Source of the DNA: Nocardioides dokdonensis FR1436
GTDB lineage: Bacteria > Actinomycetota > Actinomycetes > Propionibacteriales > Nocardioidaceae
Assembly (NCBI RefSeq): GCF_001653335.1
Contig: NZ_CP015079.1
Location: 1,116,001-1,180,000 of the forward strand
Direction: 5' to 3'
DNA: 64,000 bases
The position numbers and the translations under genes are program-made. The notes under the pieces are model-generated. The model ran no database searches, was not told the DNA's origin, and worked only from the letters and a program-made list of their open reading frames with translations. Positions 39,877 to 47,882 of the stretch are shown here, piece by piece; the first letter of the stretch is position 1, and the number at the start of each line of letters is the position of its first letter.

Positions 39877-42081
39877 TCAGGCGGGGAACCCCTCGCCCGT
39901 CGCCGCCATGTCGCGCAGGTGCTGCGTGGGGCGGAAGCGCTCGCCGTAGGTCTCGGCGAGCTCGTCGGCGCGACGCACGAACGCCTCGAGCCCGACCTCA
40001 CCGTCGGCGTGCTGGTAGCCGGTCATGAACTGCGCGGCGCCACCGGTCATCGGCGGGAAGCCGATGCCCATGATCGAGCCGATGTTGGCGGCCGCCGCGG
40101 AGGTGATGACGCCCTCCTCGAAGCACTTGGCGGTCTCGAGGGCCTCGGCGAAGAGCATCCGGTCCTTGCAGTCCTCGATCGGGGGCTGCTGCTCGGCGAG
40201 CGGGAACAGCTCGGAGAGGCCGTCCCAGATCGTGGTCCGCTTGCCCTGCTCGTCGTAGTCGTAGAAGCCCGCACCGCGCAGGCGACCGGCACGACCGGCC
40301 TCCAGCATCCGGCTGACCACGGCGGTGCCGGGGTGCTCCTCGACCTGGACGCCGTCACGCTCGTTGGCCTCACGGGTGGCCTTGGCGATCTTGCCCATCA
40401 GCTCGAGGTTGAGCTCGTCGGAGAGCTGGAGCACCGGGGCGGGGTAGCCGGCCTGGCTGGTGGCGCGCTCGATGGTCCACGGCGCCACGCCCTCGGCGAG
40501 CATCGCCATGCCCTCGTTGACCATGAAGCCGATGACGCGCGAGGTGTAGAAGCCCCGCGAGTCGTTGACCACGATGGGCGTCTTGCGGATCTGCTGGACG
40601 ACGTCGTAGGCCTTGGCCAGCGTCACCTCGGAGGTCTGCTCGCCCTTGATGATCTCGACGAGCGGCATCTTGTCCACGGGGCTGAAGAAGTGCAGGCCGA
40701 TGAAGTCGGCGGGACGGTCGACACCCCCGGCGAGCTCGCTGATCGGCAGCGTGGAGGTGTTCGAGCACAGCAGCGCGTCGTCGTTGACGTACGGCGCCAC
40801 CTCGGCGAAGACCTTGGCCTTGAGTGCCGGGTCCTCGAAGACGGCCTCGATCACCAGGTCGCAGCCGGCCAGGTCGGCCGGGTCCGCGGTGGCGGTGATC
40901 CGGCCGAGCAGCTCGTCGGACTTCTCCTGGGTGAGCTTGCCGCGCTCGACGGCCTTGGCGTTGAGCTTCTCGGAGTACGCCTTGCCCTGGGCGGCGTTCT
41001 CGGCCGAGACGTCCTTGAGGACGACCTGCATGCCGGCGCGGGCGCAGGAGTAGGCGATGCCCGCCCCCATCATCCCGGCACCCAGGACGCCGACCTTGGT
41101 GGCCTTGAAGGGCTCGATGCCCTGGGGGCGCAGCTTGCCGGCGCCGATGGCCTGCAGGTCGAGGAAGAACGCCTGGATCATGTTCTTCGAGCCCTGGTTG
41201 ACGACCAGGTTGGTCAGGTAGCGCGACTCGATCCGCGAGGCGGTGTCGAAGTCCCGGCTGGCGCCCTCGACCGCGGCCGAGAGGATGGCCCGGGTCGCGG
41301 GGTAGACCGCGCCCTTGGTCTGCTTGCGCAGCAGCGCCGGGAAGACCGGCAGGAAGCCGGCCAGGCCGGGCGAGCGCGGGCTGCCGCCGGGCATCTTGTA
41401 GCCGGGGGCGTCCCACGGGTTGGCGTGGGCGTCGGGGTTGGCCCGGATCCACGCCTTGGCGGCCGGGACCAGCTCCTCGCGGGTGGCCACGAGCTCGTCG
41501 ACGAGGCCGACCTCCTTGGCCTGGGCGGGCTTGAACTGCTTGCCCTCGAGCAGCACGCTCATGAGGGCGTCCTGCAGGCCGAGCATGCGCACGACGCGGG
41601 TGACGCCGCCGCCGCCGGGCAGCAGGCCGAGGGTGACCTCGGGCAGGCCGAGCGAGACCTTGGGGTCGTCGACGACCACGCGGTGGTTGCAGGCCAGGGT
41701 GATCTCGAGGCCGCCGCCGAGGGCGGCGCCGTTGATGGCGGCCACGACCGGGCGGGGGAGCTTCTCGAGCCGACGCAGCGAGGCCTTGACGTCCTCGGCC
41801 ATCGCGAACACCTCGGGGGCGTCGCCCGGCGTGGTGGTGACCATCGACTTGAGGTTGCCGCCGGCGAAGAAGGTCTTCTTGGCGCTGGCGACGACGACGC
41901 CGGTGACGGCCTTCTCGTCGGCCGCGATCTCGTCGTACAGCCGGTCCACGCAGGCGTTCATCGACGTGCGGTAGAGCTCGTTCATGGTGTTGGCCGACGC
42001 GTTCGGGTCGTCGAGGGTCAGGGTGACGATGCCGTCGGCGTCCTTCTCGTAGCGGACGGCCGTCTCAGTGGTGGTGCTCAT
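39877..42081 (-). CDS. fadB: Fatty-acid oxidation complex: enoyl-CoA hydratase/3-hydroxyacyl-CoA dehydrogenase (734 aa)
   Basis: Multifunctional beta-oxidation alpha subunit. The N-terminal crotonase domain (residues about 10-190) has GGGLEITLACNHRVVVDDPKVSLGLPEVTLGLLPGGGG and FFAGGNLKSM (oxyanion hole). The C-terminal hydroxyacyl-CoA dehydrogenase has an NAD-binding GVLGAGMMGAGIAYSCARAG near 325, FSPVDKMPLVEIIKG near 465 with the catalytic His in GLHFFSP, and SRGFYTSRV. It hydrates 2-enoyl-CoA and oxidises the 3-hydroxyacyl-CoA to 3-ketoacyl-CoA for FadA. It is the second gene of the fadA-fadB operon, 35 bases downstream of fadA, and ends before a hairpin terminator. Confidence 0.95.
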   Translation of the reverse strand: MSTTTETAVRYEKDADGIVTLTLDDPNASANTMNELYRTSMNACVDRLYDEIAADEKAVTGVVVASAKKTFFAGGNLKSMVTTTPGDAPEVFAMAEDVKASLRRLEKLPRPVVAAINGAALGGGLEITLACNHRVVVDDPKVSLGLPEVTLGLLPGGGGVTRVVRMLGLQDALMSVLLEGKQFKPAQAKEVGLVDELVATREELVPAAKAWIRANPDAHANPWDAPGYKMPGGSPRSPGLAGFLPVFPALLRKQTKGAVYPATRAILSAAVEGASRDFDTASRIESRYLTNLVVNQGSKNMIQAFFLDLQAIGAGKLRPQGIEPFKATKVGVLGAGMMGAGIAYSCARAGMQVVLKDVSAENAAQGKAYSEKLNAKAVERGKLTQEKSDELLGRITATADPADLAGCDLVIEAVFEDPALKAKVFAEVAPYVNDDALLCSNTSTLPISELAGGVDRPADFIGLHFFSPVDKMPLVEIIKGEQTSEVTLAKAYDVVQQIRKTPIVVNDSRGFYTSRVIGFMVNEGMAMLAEGVAPWTIERATSQAGYPAPVLQLSDELNLELMGKIAKATREANERDGVQVEEHPGTAVVSRMLEAGRAGRLRGAGFYDYDEQGKRTTIWDGLSELFPLAEQQPPIEDCKDRMLFAEALETAKCFEEGVITSAAAANIGSIMGIGFPPMTGGAAQFMTGYQHADGEVGLEAFVRRADELAETYGERFRPTQHLRDMAATGEGFPA

Positions 42082-42116
42082 GCGGTGTGTGCTCCTGGAG
42101 ATCGGTGAGAGGGACG

Positions 42117-43328
42117 TCAGACGAGCTCGACGATGGTGGCGATGCCCATGCCACCGCCGACGCAGAGCGTGGCCAGGCCGCGCTTCTGGTCGCGGCGGGC
42201 CAGCTCGTCGATGAGCGTGCCGAGGATCATCGCGCCGGTGGCGCCGAGGGGGTGGCCCATCGCGATCGCGCCACCGTTGACGTTGGTGATCTCGTGGCTG
42301 ATGCCCATGTCGCGCATGAAGCGCATCGCCACGGCCGCGAAGGCCTCGTTGATCTCGAACAGGTCGATGTCGCCGACCTCGAGACCGGCCTTGGCCAGCG
42401 CCTTCCGGGCGGCCGGGGCCGGACCGGTGAGCATGATCGTCGGGTCGGCGCCGGAGACGGCCATCGAGATGATGCGGGCGCGGGGGGTCAGGCCCAGGTC
42501 GCTGCCGACCTGCTCGTTGCCGATCGCCACCAGGGCGGCGCCGTCGACGATGCCCGAGGAGTTGCCGGCGTGGTGGACGTGGTTGATCTTCTCCACCCAG
42601 TGGTACTTCTCCAGCGCCACGTCGTCGAAGCCGGCGTCGCGGCCCGGCTGGGCGAAGGAGGGCTTGAGACCGGCGAGGCCCTCGGGGCTGGTGTCGGGCC
42701 GGATCGTCTCGTCGTGGTCAAGGATCGTCAGCCCGTTCATGTCGCGCACCGGGATGACCGCGTCGGCGAAGTAGCCGTTGGCCCACGCCTTGGCGGCGCG
42801 GTGGTGCGACTCGGCGGCGTAGGCGTCGACGTCGTCGCGGCTCCAGCCCTCCAGGGTCGCGATCAGGTCGGCGCCGATGCCCTGCGGCACGAAGCCGGTG
42901 GCCAGCGCGGTGGCCGGGTCGGAGGCCCAGGCCCCGCCGTCGGAGCCCATCGGCACGTTGCTCATCGACTCGACGCCGCCGGCGAGCAGGAGGTCCTCCA
43001 TGCCACCGCGCACGCGGGCCGCGGCCTGGTTGACGGCCTCGAGGCCCGAGGCGCAGAACCGGTTGAGCTGGACGCCCGCGACCGTGTCGGGGTAGCCCGC
43101 GGCCAGGGCCGCGGTCTTGGCGATGTCGCCGCCCTGCTCGCCCACCGGGGTCACGACGCCCAGGATCACGTCGTCCACGCGGTGCGGGTCGAGGGTCGGG
43201 TTGCGCCGCTTGACCTCGTCCAGCAGCCCGACCACGAGGTCGACGGGCTTGACCTCGTGCAGCGAGCCGGCCGCCTTGCCCTTGCCGCGCGGCGTACGGA
43301 TGTGGTCGTACACGAATGCTTCTGCCAT
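42117..43328 (-). CDS. fadA: Acetyl-CoA C-acyltransferase (thiolase) (403 aa)
   Basis: Thiolase with active-site Cys in [12 protein letters not shown] near residue 92, the [15 protein letters not shown] block with the catalytic His near 360 and the C-terminal Cys in [10 protein letters not shown] near 392. The NEAFAAV motif at about 330 is also present. It cleaves 3-ketoacyl-CoA with CoA to acetyl-CoA and shortened acyl-CoA, completing the beta-oxidation cycle with FadB. The operon is divergent from a MerR regulator and carries a MerR-type operator between -35 and -10. The ATG follows a GAGGACGG ribosome-binding site. Confidence 0.95.
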   Translation of the reverse strand: MAEAFVYDHIRTPRGKGKAAGSLHEVKPVDLVVGLLDEVKRRNPTLDPHRVDDVILGVVTPVGEQGGDIAKTAALAAGYPDTVAGVQLNRFCASGLEAVNQAAARVRGGMEDLLLAGGVESMSNVPMGSDGGAWASDPATALATGFVPQGIGADLIATLEGWSRDDVDAYAAESHHRAAKAWANGYFADAVIPVRDMNGLTILDHDETIRPDTSPEGLAGLKPSFAQPGRDAGFDDVALEKYHWVEKINHVHHAGNSSGIVDGAALVAIGNEQVGSDLGLTPRARIISMAVSGADPTIMLTGPAPAARKALAKAGLEVGDIDLFEINEAFAAVAMRFMRDMGISHEITNVNGGAIAMGHPLGATGAMILGTLIDELARRDQKRGLATLCVGGGMGIATIVELV

Positions 43329-43394
43329 GACCGTCCTCGGTTCTCGGGTAGCGCCGCGACCGCCGGAAGGCGTGGGCGCGCACGTTCTGACTCG

Positions 43395-43425
43395 ATTGTG
43401 ACACTATTACTGTCAGTGTCGTCAA
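43395..43425 (-). promoter_or_regulatory. fadAB promoter with a MerR-type operator in a 19-bp spacer
   Basis: On the minus strand TTGACG (revcomp of 43420-43425) and CACAAT (revcomp of 43395-43400) are separated by 19 bases, the long spacer typical of MerR-activated promoters. The spacer ACACTGACAGTAATAGTGT is itself an inverted repeat (ACACT and AGTGT), with an internal TGACA-N7-TGTCA. The merR start on the plus strand is 43461; TTCTGA-N17-TACTGT (43385-43413) could serve merR itself, so one operator may control both directions. Confidence 0.65.
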
Positions 43426-43460
43426 GGACCAGGACGACCCGATCCGTGCGGAGGGGTGTG

Positions 43461-44231
43461 ATGGGCGCCACGTCGAGCGAGCGGCCCGAGGGGCTGCTGA
43501 CCCTCGAGGAGCTGACGGCGCGGGTCGGCATGAGCGTGCGCAACGTGCGCTTCTACACGACCAAGGCCCTGGTGCCGCCGCCGATCCGGCACGGCCGCTC
43601 CGGCTACTACAGCGACGACCACGTCGCGCGGCTCGAGCTCGTGCGCGAGCTGCAGGGCCACGGGTTCACCCTCGCCGCCATCGAGCGCTACGTCGCGGCG
43701 GTGCCCGACGACGCCAGCCCCGAGCAGATCGCGCTGCACCGCACGATGCTCGCCCCCTGGCAGGCGGAGGCCACCGAGCAGATGAGTCGCGCGGAGCTCG
43801 AGACCCGCGCCGGGCGCACGCTCAGCGACGACGACCTCGACCTGCTGGCGGCCCTGGGCATCCTGCGCCGGCGCGGCTCGAGCGCCGAGGTGACCCCCAC
43901 CCAGCTCACGGTGGGGCTCGGCCTGCTCGACCTGGGCTTCCCGACCGCGGCCGCCGAGTCGGCCGCGGAGGTCTACGCGCGTCACGGCCGCCAGATCGCC
44001 GAGGAGCTCAACGACCTGTTCCGCACCCAGGTGTGGCCGGCCTACAAGGAGGCCGGCGCCTCGGCCGAGCGGATCCGCGAGGTCGTCGAGCGGATCAAGC
44101 CGTTGTCGATCTCCAGCCTGGTCGCGGCCTACGAGGCGGCGATGGACGAGAGCCGCCGCGAGGAGATCGAGGCCCGCGCCGCCCGGGCGCAGCCGTCGCT
44201 GGGTGACCCCCCGGGGCCCGCGACTGCCTAG
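43461..44231 (+). CDS. MerR family transcriptional regulator (256 aa)
   Basis: N-terminal MerR winged helix: LLTLEELTARVGMSVRNVRFYTTKALVPPPIRHGRSGYYSDDHVARLELVRELQGHGFTLAAIERY at about residues 14-80. The C-terminal region has no visible metal-binding Cys and is helical, so it is more likely to sense a lipid or CoA ligand than a metal. The ATG lies six bases after GGAGGGG. It is divergent from fadA, with a 19-bp-spacer MerR operator in the fadA promoter, which argues strongly that it controls beta-oxidation. Its stop TAG (44229-44231) is the start of the -10 box of the next gene. Confidence 0.9.
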   Translation: MGATSSERPEGLLTLEELTARVGMSVRNVRFYTTKALVPPPIRHGRSGYYSDDHVARLELVRELQGHGFTLAAIERYVAAVPDDASPEQIALHRTMLAPWQAEATEQMSRAELETRAGRTLSDDDLDLLAALGILRRRGSSAEVTPTQLTVGLGLLDLGFPTAAAESAAEVYARHGRQIAEELNDLFRTQVWPAYKEAGASAERIREVVERIKPLSISSLVAAYEAAMDESRREEIEARAARAQPSLGDPPGPATA

Positions 44232-44234
44232 GGT
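44229..44234 (+). promoter_or_regulatory. Leaderless promoter -10 box inside the merR stop codon
   Basis: TAGGGT overlaps the merR TAG and is followed by six G residues and then ATG 44241. Confidence 0.6.
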
Positions 44235-44240
44235 GGGGGG

Positions 44241-45131
44241 ATGAGCCCCACCGTCCTCGTCACCGGAGCCACCGGCTTCGTCGGCCGCCGTCTCGTGCCC
44301 GCCCTGATCGACGCCGGCCACGAGGTCAGGGCGATGACCCGCCGACCCGAGCAGTACGACGGCCCCGGCGAGCCGGTCCACGGCGACGTGGACGACCCGG
44401 GCACGCTCGGTGAGCCGCTGTCCGGCGTCGACGTGGCCATCTACCTCGTGCACGCCCTCGACGACAACGACTTCGAGCGCAAGGACGCCGCCGCGGCGAA
44501 AGCCTTCGCGCTCGCCGCGGCGGCCAGCGGCGTACGCCAGATCGTCTACCTGGGCGGGCTGGGCAAGGACGGCACGGACCTCTCCCCGCACCTGCGCTCG
44601 CGCCGCGAGGTGGAGTCGCTGCTGGGCACGTCCGGGGTGCCGGTGACGGTGCTGCGCGCCGCGATCGTGGTCGGCGCCGGCGGCATCTCGTGGGAGATGA
44701 CCCGCCAGCTGGTCAAGAACCTGCCCGCGATGGTGGTGCCCAAGTGGGCCGCCACCCGCACCCAGCCGATCGCCGTCGACGACGTGGTGCGCTACATCGT
44801 CGGGGTCACCGGCCTCGAGGACTCCTACGACCGCGTGCTCGAGATCGGCGGCGCCGACCAGCTCTCCTACATCGGCATGATGCAGGAGGCCGGTGAGGTG
44901 ATGCTCGGGCGACGGATCCCGGTGCTCAAACTCCCGGTCGGCACCCCGGTGCTGTCCTCGTGGTGGATCAAGCTCGTCACCGGCGTCGACACCACCACCG
45001 CCGGCAACCTCATCGAGTCGATGGGCACCGAGGTCGTGCAGACCGACTACGCCATCCGCGACCTGGTCCCCGGCGAGCCGCTCACCTACGCCGAGGCCGT
45101 CCGCCGCGCCCTCGAGGACGACAAGGACTGA
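44241..45131 (+). CDS. NAD(P)H-binding SDR, NmrA/epimerase-like (296 aa)
   Basis: Atypical SDR: GATGFVGRRLVPALIDAGHEVRAMTR at residues 9-34 with the glycine-rich dinucleotide site and Arg residues suggesting NADPH, VDVAIYLVHALDDNDF near 65, IVYLGGLGKDG near 102. It lacks a clear Tyr-x3-Lys, instead having LRSRREVESLLG, as in the NmrA-like/DUF2867-type oxidoreductases. Function unknown; some are redox or ubiquinone-associated. Starts six bases after TAGGGT. The stop is followed within 20 bases by a 22-bp-repeat cluster. Confidence 0.85.
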   Translation: MSPTVLVTGATGFVGRRLVPALIDAGHEVRAMTRRPEQYDGPGEPVHGDVDDPGTLGEPLSGVDVAIYLVHALDDNDFERKDAAAAKAFALAAAASGVRQIVYLGGLGKDGTDLSPHLRSRREVESLLGTSGVPVTVLRAAIVVGAGGISWEMTRQLVKNLPAMVVPKWAATRTQPIAVDDVVRYIVGVTGLEDSYDRVLEIGGADQLSYIGMMQEAGEVMLGRRIPVLKLPVGTPVLSSWWIKLVTGVDTTTAGNLIESMGTEVVQTDYAIRDLVPGEPLTYAEAVRRALEDDKD

Positions 45132-45139
45132 CCCCCCCC

Positions 45140-45294
45140 GACGGCCGAGCGGTCACTTCTGCACCATCGAGCAGTCACTTCTGCACCATCGAGCAGTCGG
45201 TCATGCACCTTCGAGAGGTCAGGTCCGGCCCCGCCGGCGTACGCCGTCCGGGTGCGGAAGTGACTGGTCGGCGGTGCGAAAGTGACCGCTCGTC
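45140..45294. repeat. 22-bp tandem repeat cluster, locus 1 (two opposed arrays)
   Basis: Three 22-base units run forward (GAGCGGTCACTTCTGCACC-type, starting at 45147, 45169 and 45191), with a fourth broken at 45213. Two run in reverse (GGTGCGGAAGTGACTGGTCGGC at 45251-45272 and GGTGCGAAAGTGACCGCTCGTC at 45273-45294). Between the two sets lies a 27-base block (45222-45248) identical to one at locus 2 that contains the palindrome GGCGTACGCC. The whole can fold as a large hairpin. The right part lies inside the cydB coding frame. Confidence 0.8.
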
Positions 45295-46301
45295 GAGTCG
45301 GGTGGGCTGGTCCAGCTCTCGCTCTGGGTGAGCCACAGCAGGTAGCCCAGCGCGGGCAGCACCAGCACGACGGCGATGCCGACCACCACCAGCAGCCCCT
45401 GGAGCGTCGCGGGCGCGCCGGCGGCGTCGCTGATGGTCACCTCGTCGACCAGCAGCCAGGGGTACTGCGCGACGCCCCACCCGCTGACGACCGACGCGAC
45501 GGCGGTGACGGCGCTCCAGCGTGCCGGCCCGAAGCGGCGCAGGGCGACGAGCGCCACGGTGCCGGCGCCCGCGACCGCGGACAGCACCACCAGCGGCAGG
45601 GCGCGGCCCGAGAGCCCGGCCCACAGGGTGGGGGCGTCGTCGTGCAGCGGGACGAGCGCGGCCAGCACCAGGGCGCCGGTGACCAGCCCCACGGCGAGCA
45701 CGCGGCGGCGCAGCTGGTCGGTCAGCCGGGCCCGCCCGGCCCGGTCGGCGTCGGCGACCAGGAAGACCCCGGCCAGGAAGGCACAGGTGCCGACGGCGAC
45801 CACGCCGCCGACGAGGGACGTCGTCGTGAGCCACGAGCCCCACGGGTCGCCGTTCCCCTCGGGGGGCACCCGCCCGGAGGCGATCGCCCCGGCCACGGTG
45901 CCCAGGAAGAAGGGGGTGATCAGCGAGGAGCCCGCGAAGACGACGCCGAAGAGGCGCGCCTGGCGCAGGGTGGCGGCGTACTTGCGGAACGCGAACGCCG
46001 ACCCGCGCAGCACGATGCCGCCGAGGGCGAGGAGCAGCGGCACGACGAGGGTGCTCATCACGGCCGCGAAGGTCTCCGGGAAGCCGGTCCACCACAGGAC
46101 CAGGACGAAGATCAGCCAGACGTGGTTGGCCTCCCAGACCGGACCGATGCTGTGGTCGACCTGGCGGCGCAGCTCGGCGCCGCGGCGGGCACCGCCGGCG
46201 GTGAGGTCGAAGAAGCCGGAACCGAAGTCGGCGCCGCCCAGCACGGCGTAGGCCAGCACCCCGGTGAACATGGCGGCCGCGACCGCGATCTCGAGGCTCA
46301 T
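45219..46301 (-). CDS. cydB: Cytochrome bd ubiquinol oxidase subunit II (360 aa)
   Basis: CydB: about eight helices with LEIAVAAAMFTGVLAYAVLGGADFGSGFFDLTAGG at the N-terminus, RQVDHSIGPVWEANHVWLIFVLVLWWTGFPETF near 45, and TSLVGGVVAVGTCAFLAGVFLVADA near 170. Partner of CydA in the quinol oxidase that reduces O2 at low oxygen. The ATG overlaps the cydA stop as ATGA (46298-46301). The last about 23 codons (from near SGHFRT to the stop) are encoded by a 22-bp repeat array, so the C-terminus is longer than expected after the last helix (near GYLLWLTQSES). No cydC/cydD genes adjoin. Confidence 0.93.
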   Translation of the reverse strand: MSLEIAVAAAMFTGVLAYAVLGGADFGSGFFDLTAGGARRGAELRRQVDHSIGPVWEANHVWLIFVLVLWWTGFPETFAAVMSTLVVPLLLALGGIVLRGSAFAFRKYAATLRQARLFGVVFAGSSLITPFFLGTVAGAIASGRVPPEGNGDPWGSWLTTTSLVGGVVAVGTCAFLAGVFLVADADRAGRARLTDQLRRRVLAVGLVTGALVLAALVPLHDDAPTLWAGLSGRALPLVVLSAVAGAGTVALVALRRFGPARWSAVTAVASVVSGWGVAQYPWLLVDEVTISDAAGAPATLQGLLVVVGIAVVLVLPALGYLLWLTQSESWTSPPDSTSGHFRTADQSLPHPDGVRRRGRT

Positions 46302-47716
46302 CGGGTCGTGCCCACCCGCTCGGGCCCGTAGGGGCTGGGCAGGTCCTCGTCACCCTCGCGCCAACGGCGCGCCATCGAGCGCAGCACCGTGACGGCGCCC
46401 ACGGTCATCGCCGCGTAGACCACGGTGCTCACCCCCAGCAGCCACCACAGTCCCGAGCTGTCCCCTGCGGCCTCGACGGTGCGCATCACGCCGTAGACGA
46501 CCCAGGGCTGGCGACCCACCTCGGTCGCGACCCAGCCGGCCTCGAGGGCCACCACCGCGAGCGGGCCGGCGAGGACCACGCCACGCAGCAGCCAGGTGCC
46601 GCCCCGCGCGCCGGGGGTGAGCAGGTCGTGCCCACGCCAGCGGGCGACCCAGTAGATGATCGCGACGAGGGCCAGCAGGGTCCCGATGCCGACCATCGAC
46701 TGGAAGGCCAGGTGCGTGATGTTCACCGGCGGGTGCTGGTCGGCGGGGATCGAGTCGAGACCGGGCACCGGTGCGGTGAGCGAGTTGCGAGCAATGATCG
46801 AGCCCAGGTAGGGGATGTCGATCGAGAACCGGGCCTCGCCGTCGATGAGCAGCCCGCCCAGGCGCAGCGGGGCGGGGCTCTCGGTCTCGGTGGCCAGCTC
46901 GAAGGCGGCCAGCTTGGCCGGCTGGGTGTCGGCGAGGCGCGAGCCGAGCAGGTGCCCGATCAGCGGCTGGGCCACGGCGGCCACCGAGGCGAAGGCGAAC
47001 GGCACGGTGAAGCCGAGCCGGTGGTGGCGGTCGCGGCGACCGCGCAGCATGCCGGCGGCGTACACCGCGGCGATGCAGAAGCCGGCGACCATGAAGGCGG
47101 CCACCCACATGTGCAGGAACTGCCACAGCACGCCGCTGTTGAACATCGCGGCCCAGGGGTCGACGTCGGTGACCTCGCCGTCGACCATCCGGAAACCGGT
47201 GGGGTTGTTCATCCAACCGTTGACGGCCAGCACGCTGAAGGTGCCCGCGATGCCGGTGAGCGCCATCGGGACCAGCATCAGCAGGTGCTGGCGGGGCGGC
47301 ATCCGGCCCCAGCCGTAGAGGTAGATGCCCAGGAAGATCGCCTCGAGGAAGAACGCGACGCCCTCGAACGCGAACGGCAGACCCAGGACGTCCCCGAAGG
47401 TGCCCATCAGCCCCGGCCACAGCAGCCCCATCTCGAAGCTGAGCACGGTCCCGGAGACCGCGCCGATGGCGAAGAGGACCGCGGAGACCTTGGCCCAGCG
47501 TCGCGCCAGGACCAGCGCCACCGCATCCTCGCGGTAGATGCCGCGCCAGTGCATCACCGCGATCATCGTCGGGAAGGCGACGCCGAAGCAGGCCAGGATG
47601 ATGTGCCAGCCCAGCGAGAGCGCCATCTGCTGGCGCGCCGGGAGGAGGCCCGCGGGCTCGGGGAGGTCGGCGGCCAGGACGCCGAGGCTGCTCAGTGCGG
47701 AGAGGAAGGGGTCCAC
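46298..47716 (-). CDS. cydA: Cytochrome bd ubiquinol oxidase subunit I (472 aa)
   Basis: CydA with LSLGWHIILACFGVAFPTMIAVMHWRG near residue 30 (b595 His ligand), FEGVAFFLEAIFLGIYLYGW near 95 (Glu of the proton path), AAFMVAGFCIAAVYAAGMLRG near 185 and the Q-loop motif GWVATEVGRQPWVVYGVMRT near 390 with the short, actinobacterial-type Q-loop. Contains b558, b595 and d haem sites in the membrane. The GTG at 47716 lies seven bases after TACGGT on the minus strand, and a Rex-like operator is just upstream, so expression should respond to NADH/NAD state. Confidence 0.95.
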   Translation of the reverse strand: MDPFLSALSSLGVLAADLPEPAGLLPARQQMALSLGWHIILACFGVAFPTMIAVMHWRGIYREDAVALVLARRWAKVSAVLFAIGAVSGTVLSFEMGLLWPGLMGTFGDVLGLPFAFEGVAFFLEAIFLGIYLYGWGRMPPRQHLLMLVPMALTGIAGTFSVLAVNGWMNNPTGFRMVDGEVTDVDPWAAMFNSGVLWQFLHMWVAAFMVAGFCIAAVYAAGMLRGRRDRHHRLGFTVPFAFASVAAVAQPLIGHLLGSRLADTQPAKLAAFELATETESPAPLRLGGLLIDGEARFSIDIPYLGSIIARNSLTAPVPGLDSIPADQHPPVNITHLAFQSMVGIGTLLALVAIIYWVARWRGHDLLTPGARGGTWLLRGVVLAGPLAVVALEAGWVATEVGRQPWVVYGVMRTVEAAGDSSGLWWLLGVSTVVYAAMTVGAVTVLRSMARRWREGDEDLPSPYGPERVGTTR

Positions 47717-47723
47717 ACCTGGG

Positions 47724-47774
47724 ACCGTACGCCGCTCCCGTGGCCGCCCCCAGGCTTTGTGAACGGATTCACGA
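47724..47774 (-). promoter_or_regulatory. cydAB promoter with Rex-like (ROP) operator
   Basis: TTGTGAACGGATTCACGA (47757-47774) differs by one base from the Rex operator consensus TTGTGAA-N4-TTCACAA. On the minus strand TACGGT (revcomp of 47724-47729) is followed by seven bases and the GTG start of cydA, so the transcript is probably leaderless. In Streptomyces, Rex represses cyd genes through such ROP sites (recalled). No rex gene is in the window. Confidence 0.8.
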
Positions 47775-47778
47775 AGTC

Positions 47779-47873
47779 GGTCCGGCCCCGCCGGCGTACG
47801 CCGTCAGGGTGCGGAAGTGACCGGTCGAGGGTGCGGAACTGACCGGTGGATGGTGCGAAAGTGACCGCTCGTC
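47779..47873. repeat. 22-bp tandem repeat cluster, locus 2
   Basis: Three exact-period units in reverse orientation: GGTGCGGAAGTGACCGGTCGAG (47808-47829), GGTGCGGAACTGACCGGTGGAT (47830-47851) and GGTGCGAAAGTGACCGCTCGTC (47852-47873). They are preceded by the 27-base block (47779-47805) identical to locus 1. It begins four bases after the Rex-like site and ends nine bases before the CPBP stop. Confidence 0.85.
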
Positions 47874-47882
47874 GGACCGGGG

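Noticed and set aside
39150..40028. Open frame spanning the fadB end and the ABC ATPase on the plus strand
   Set aside because: Antisense to two confident genes, low-complexity Arg/Ser translation, and it crosses the terminator hairpin.
45140..45294. Possible CRISPR array from regular 22-bp units
   Set aside because: Units are directly adjacent with no unique spacers, occur in both orientations, and no cas genes are nearby.
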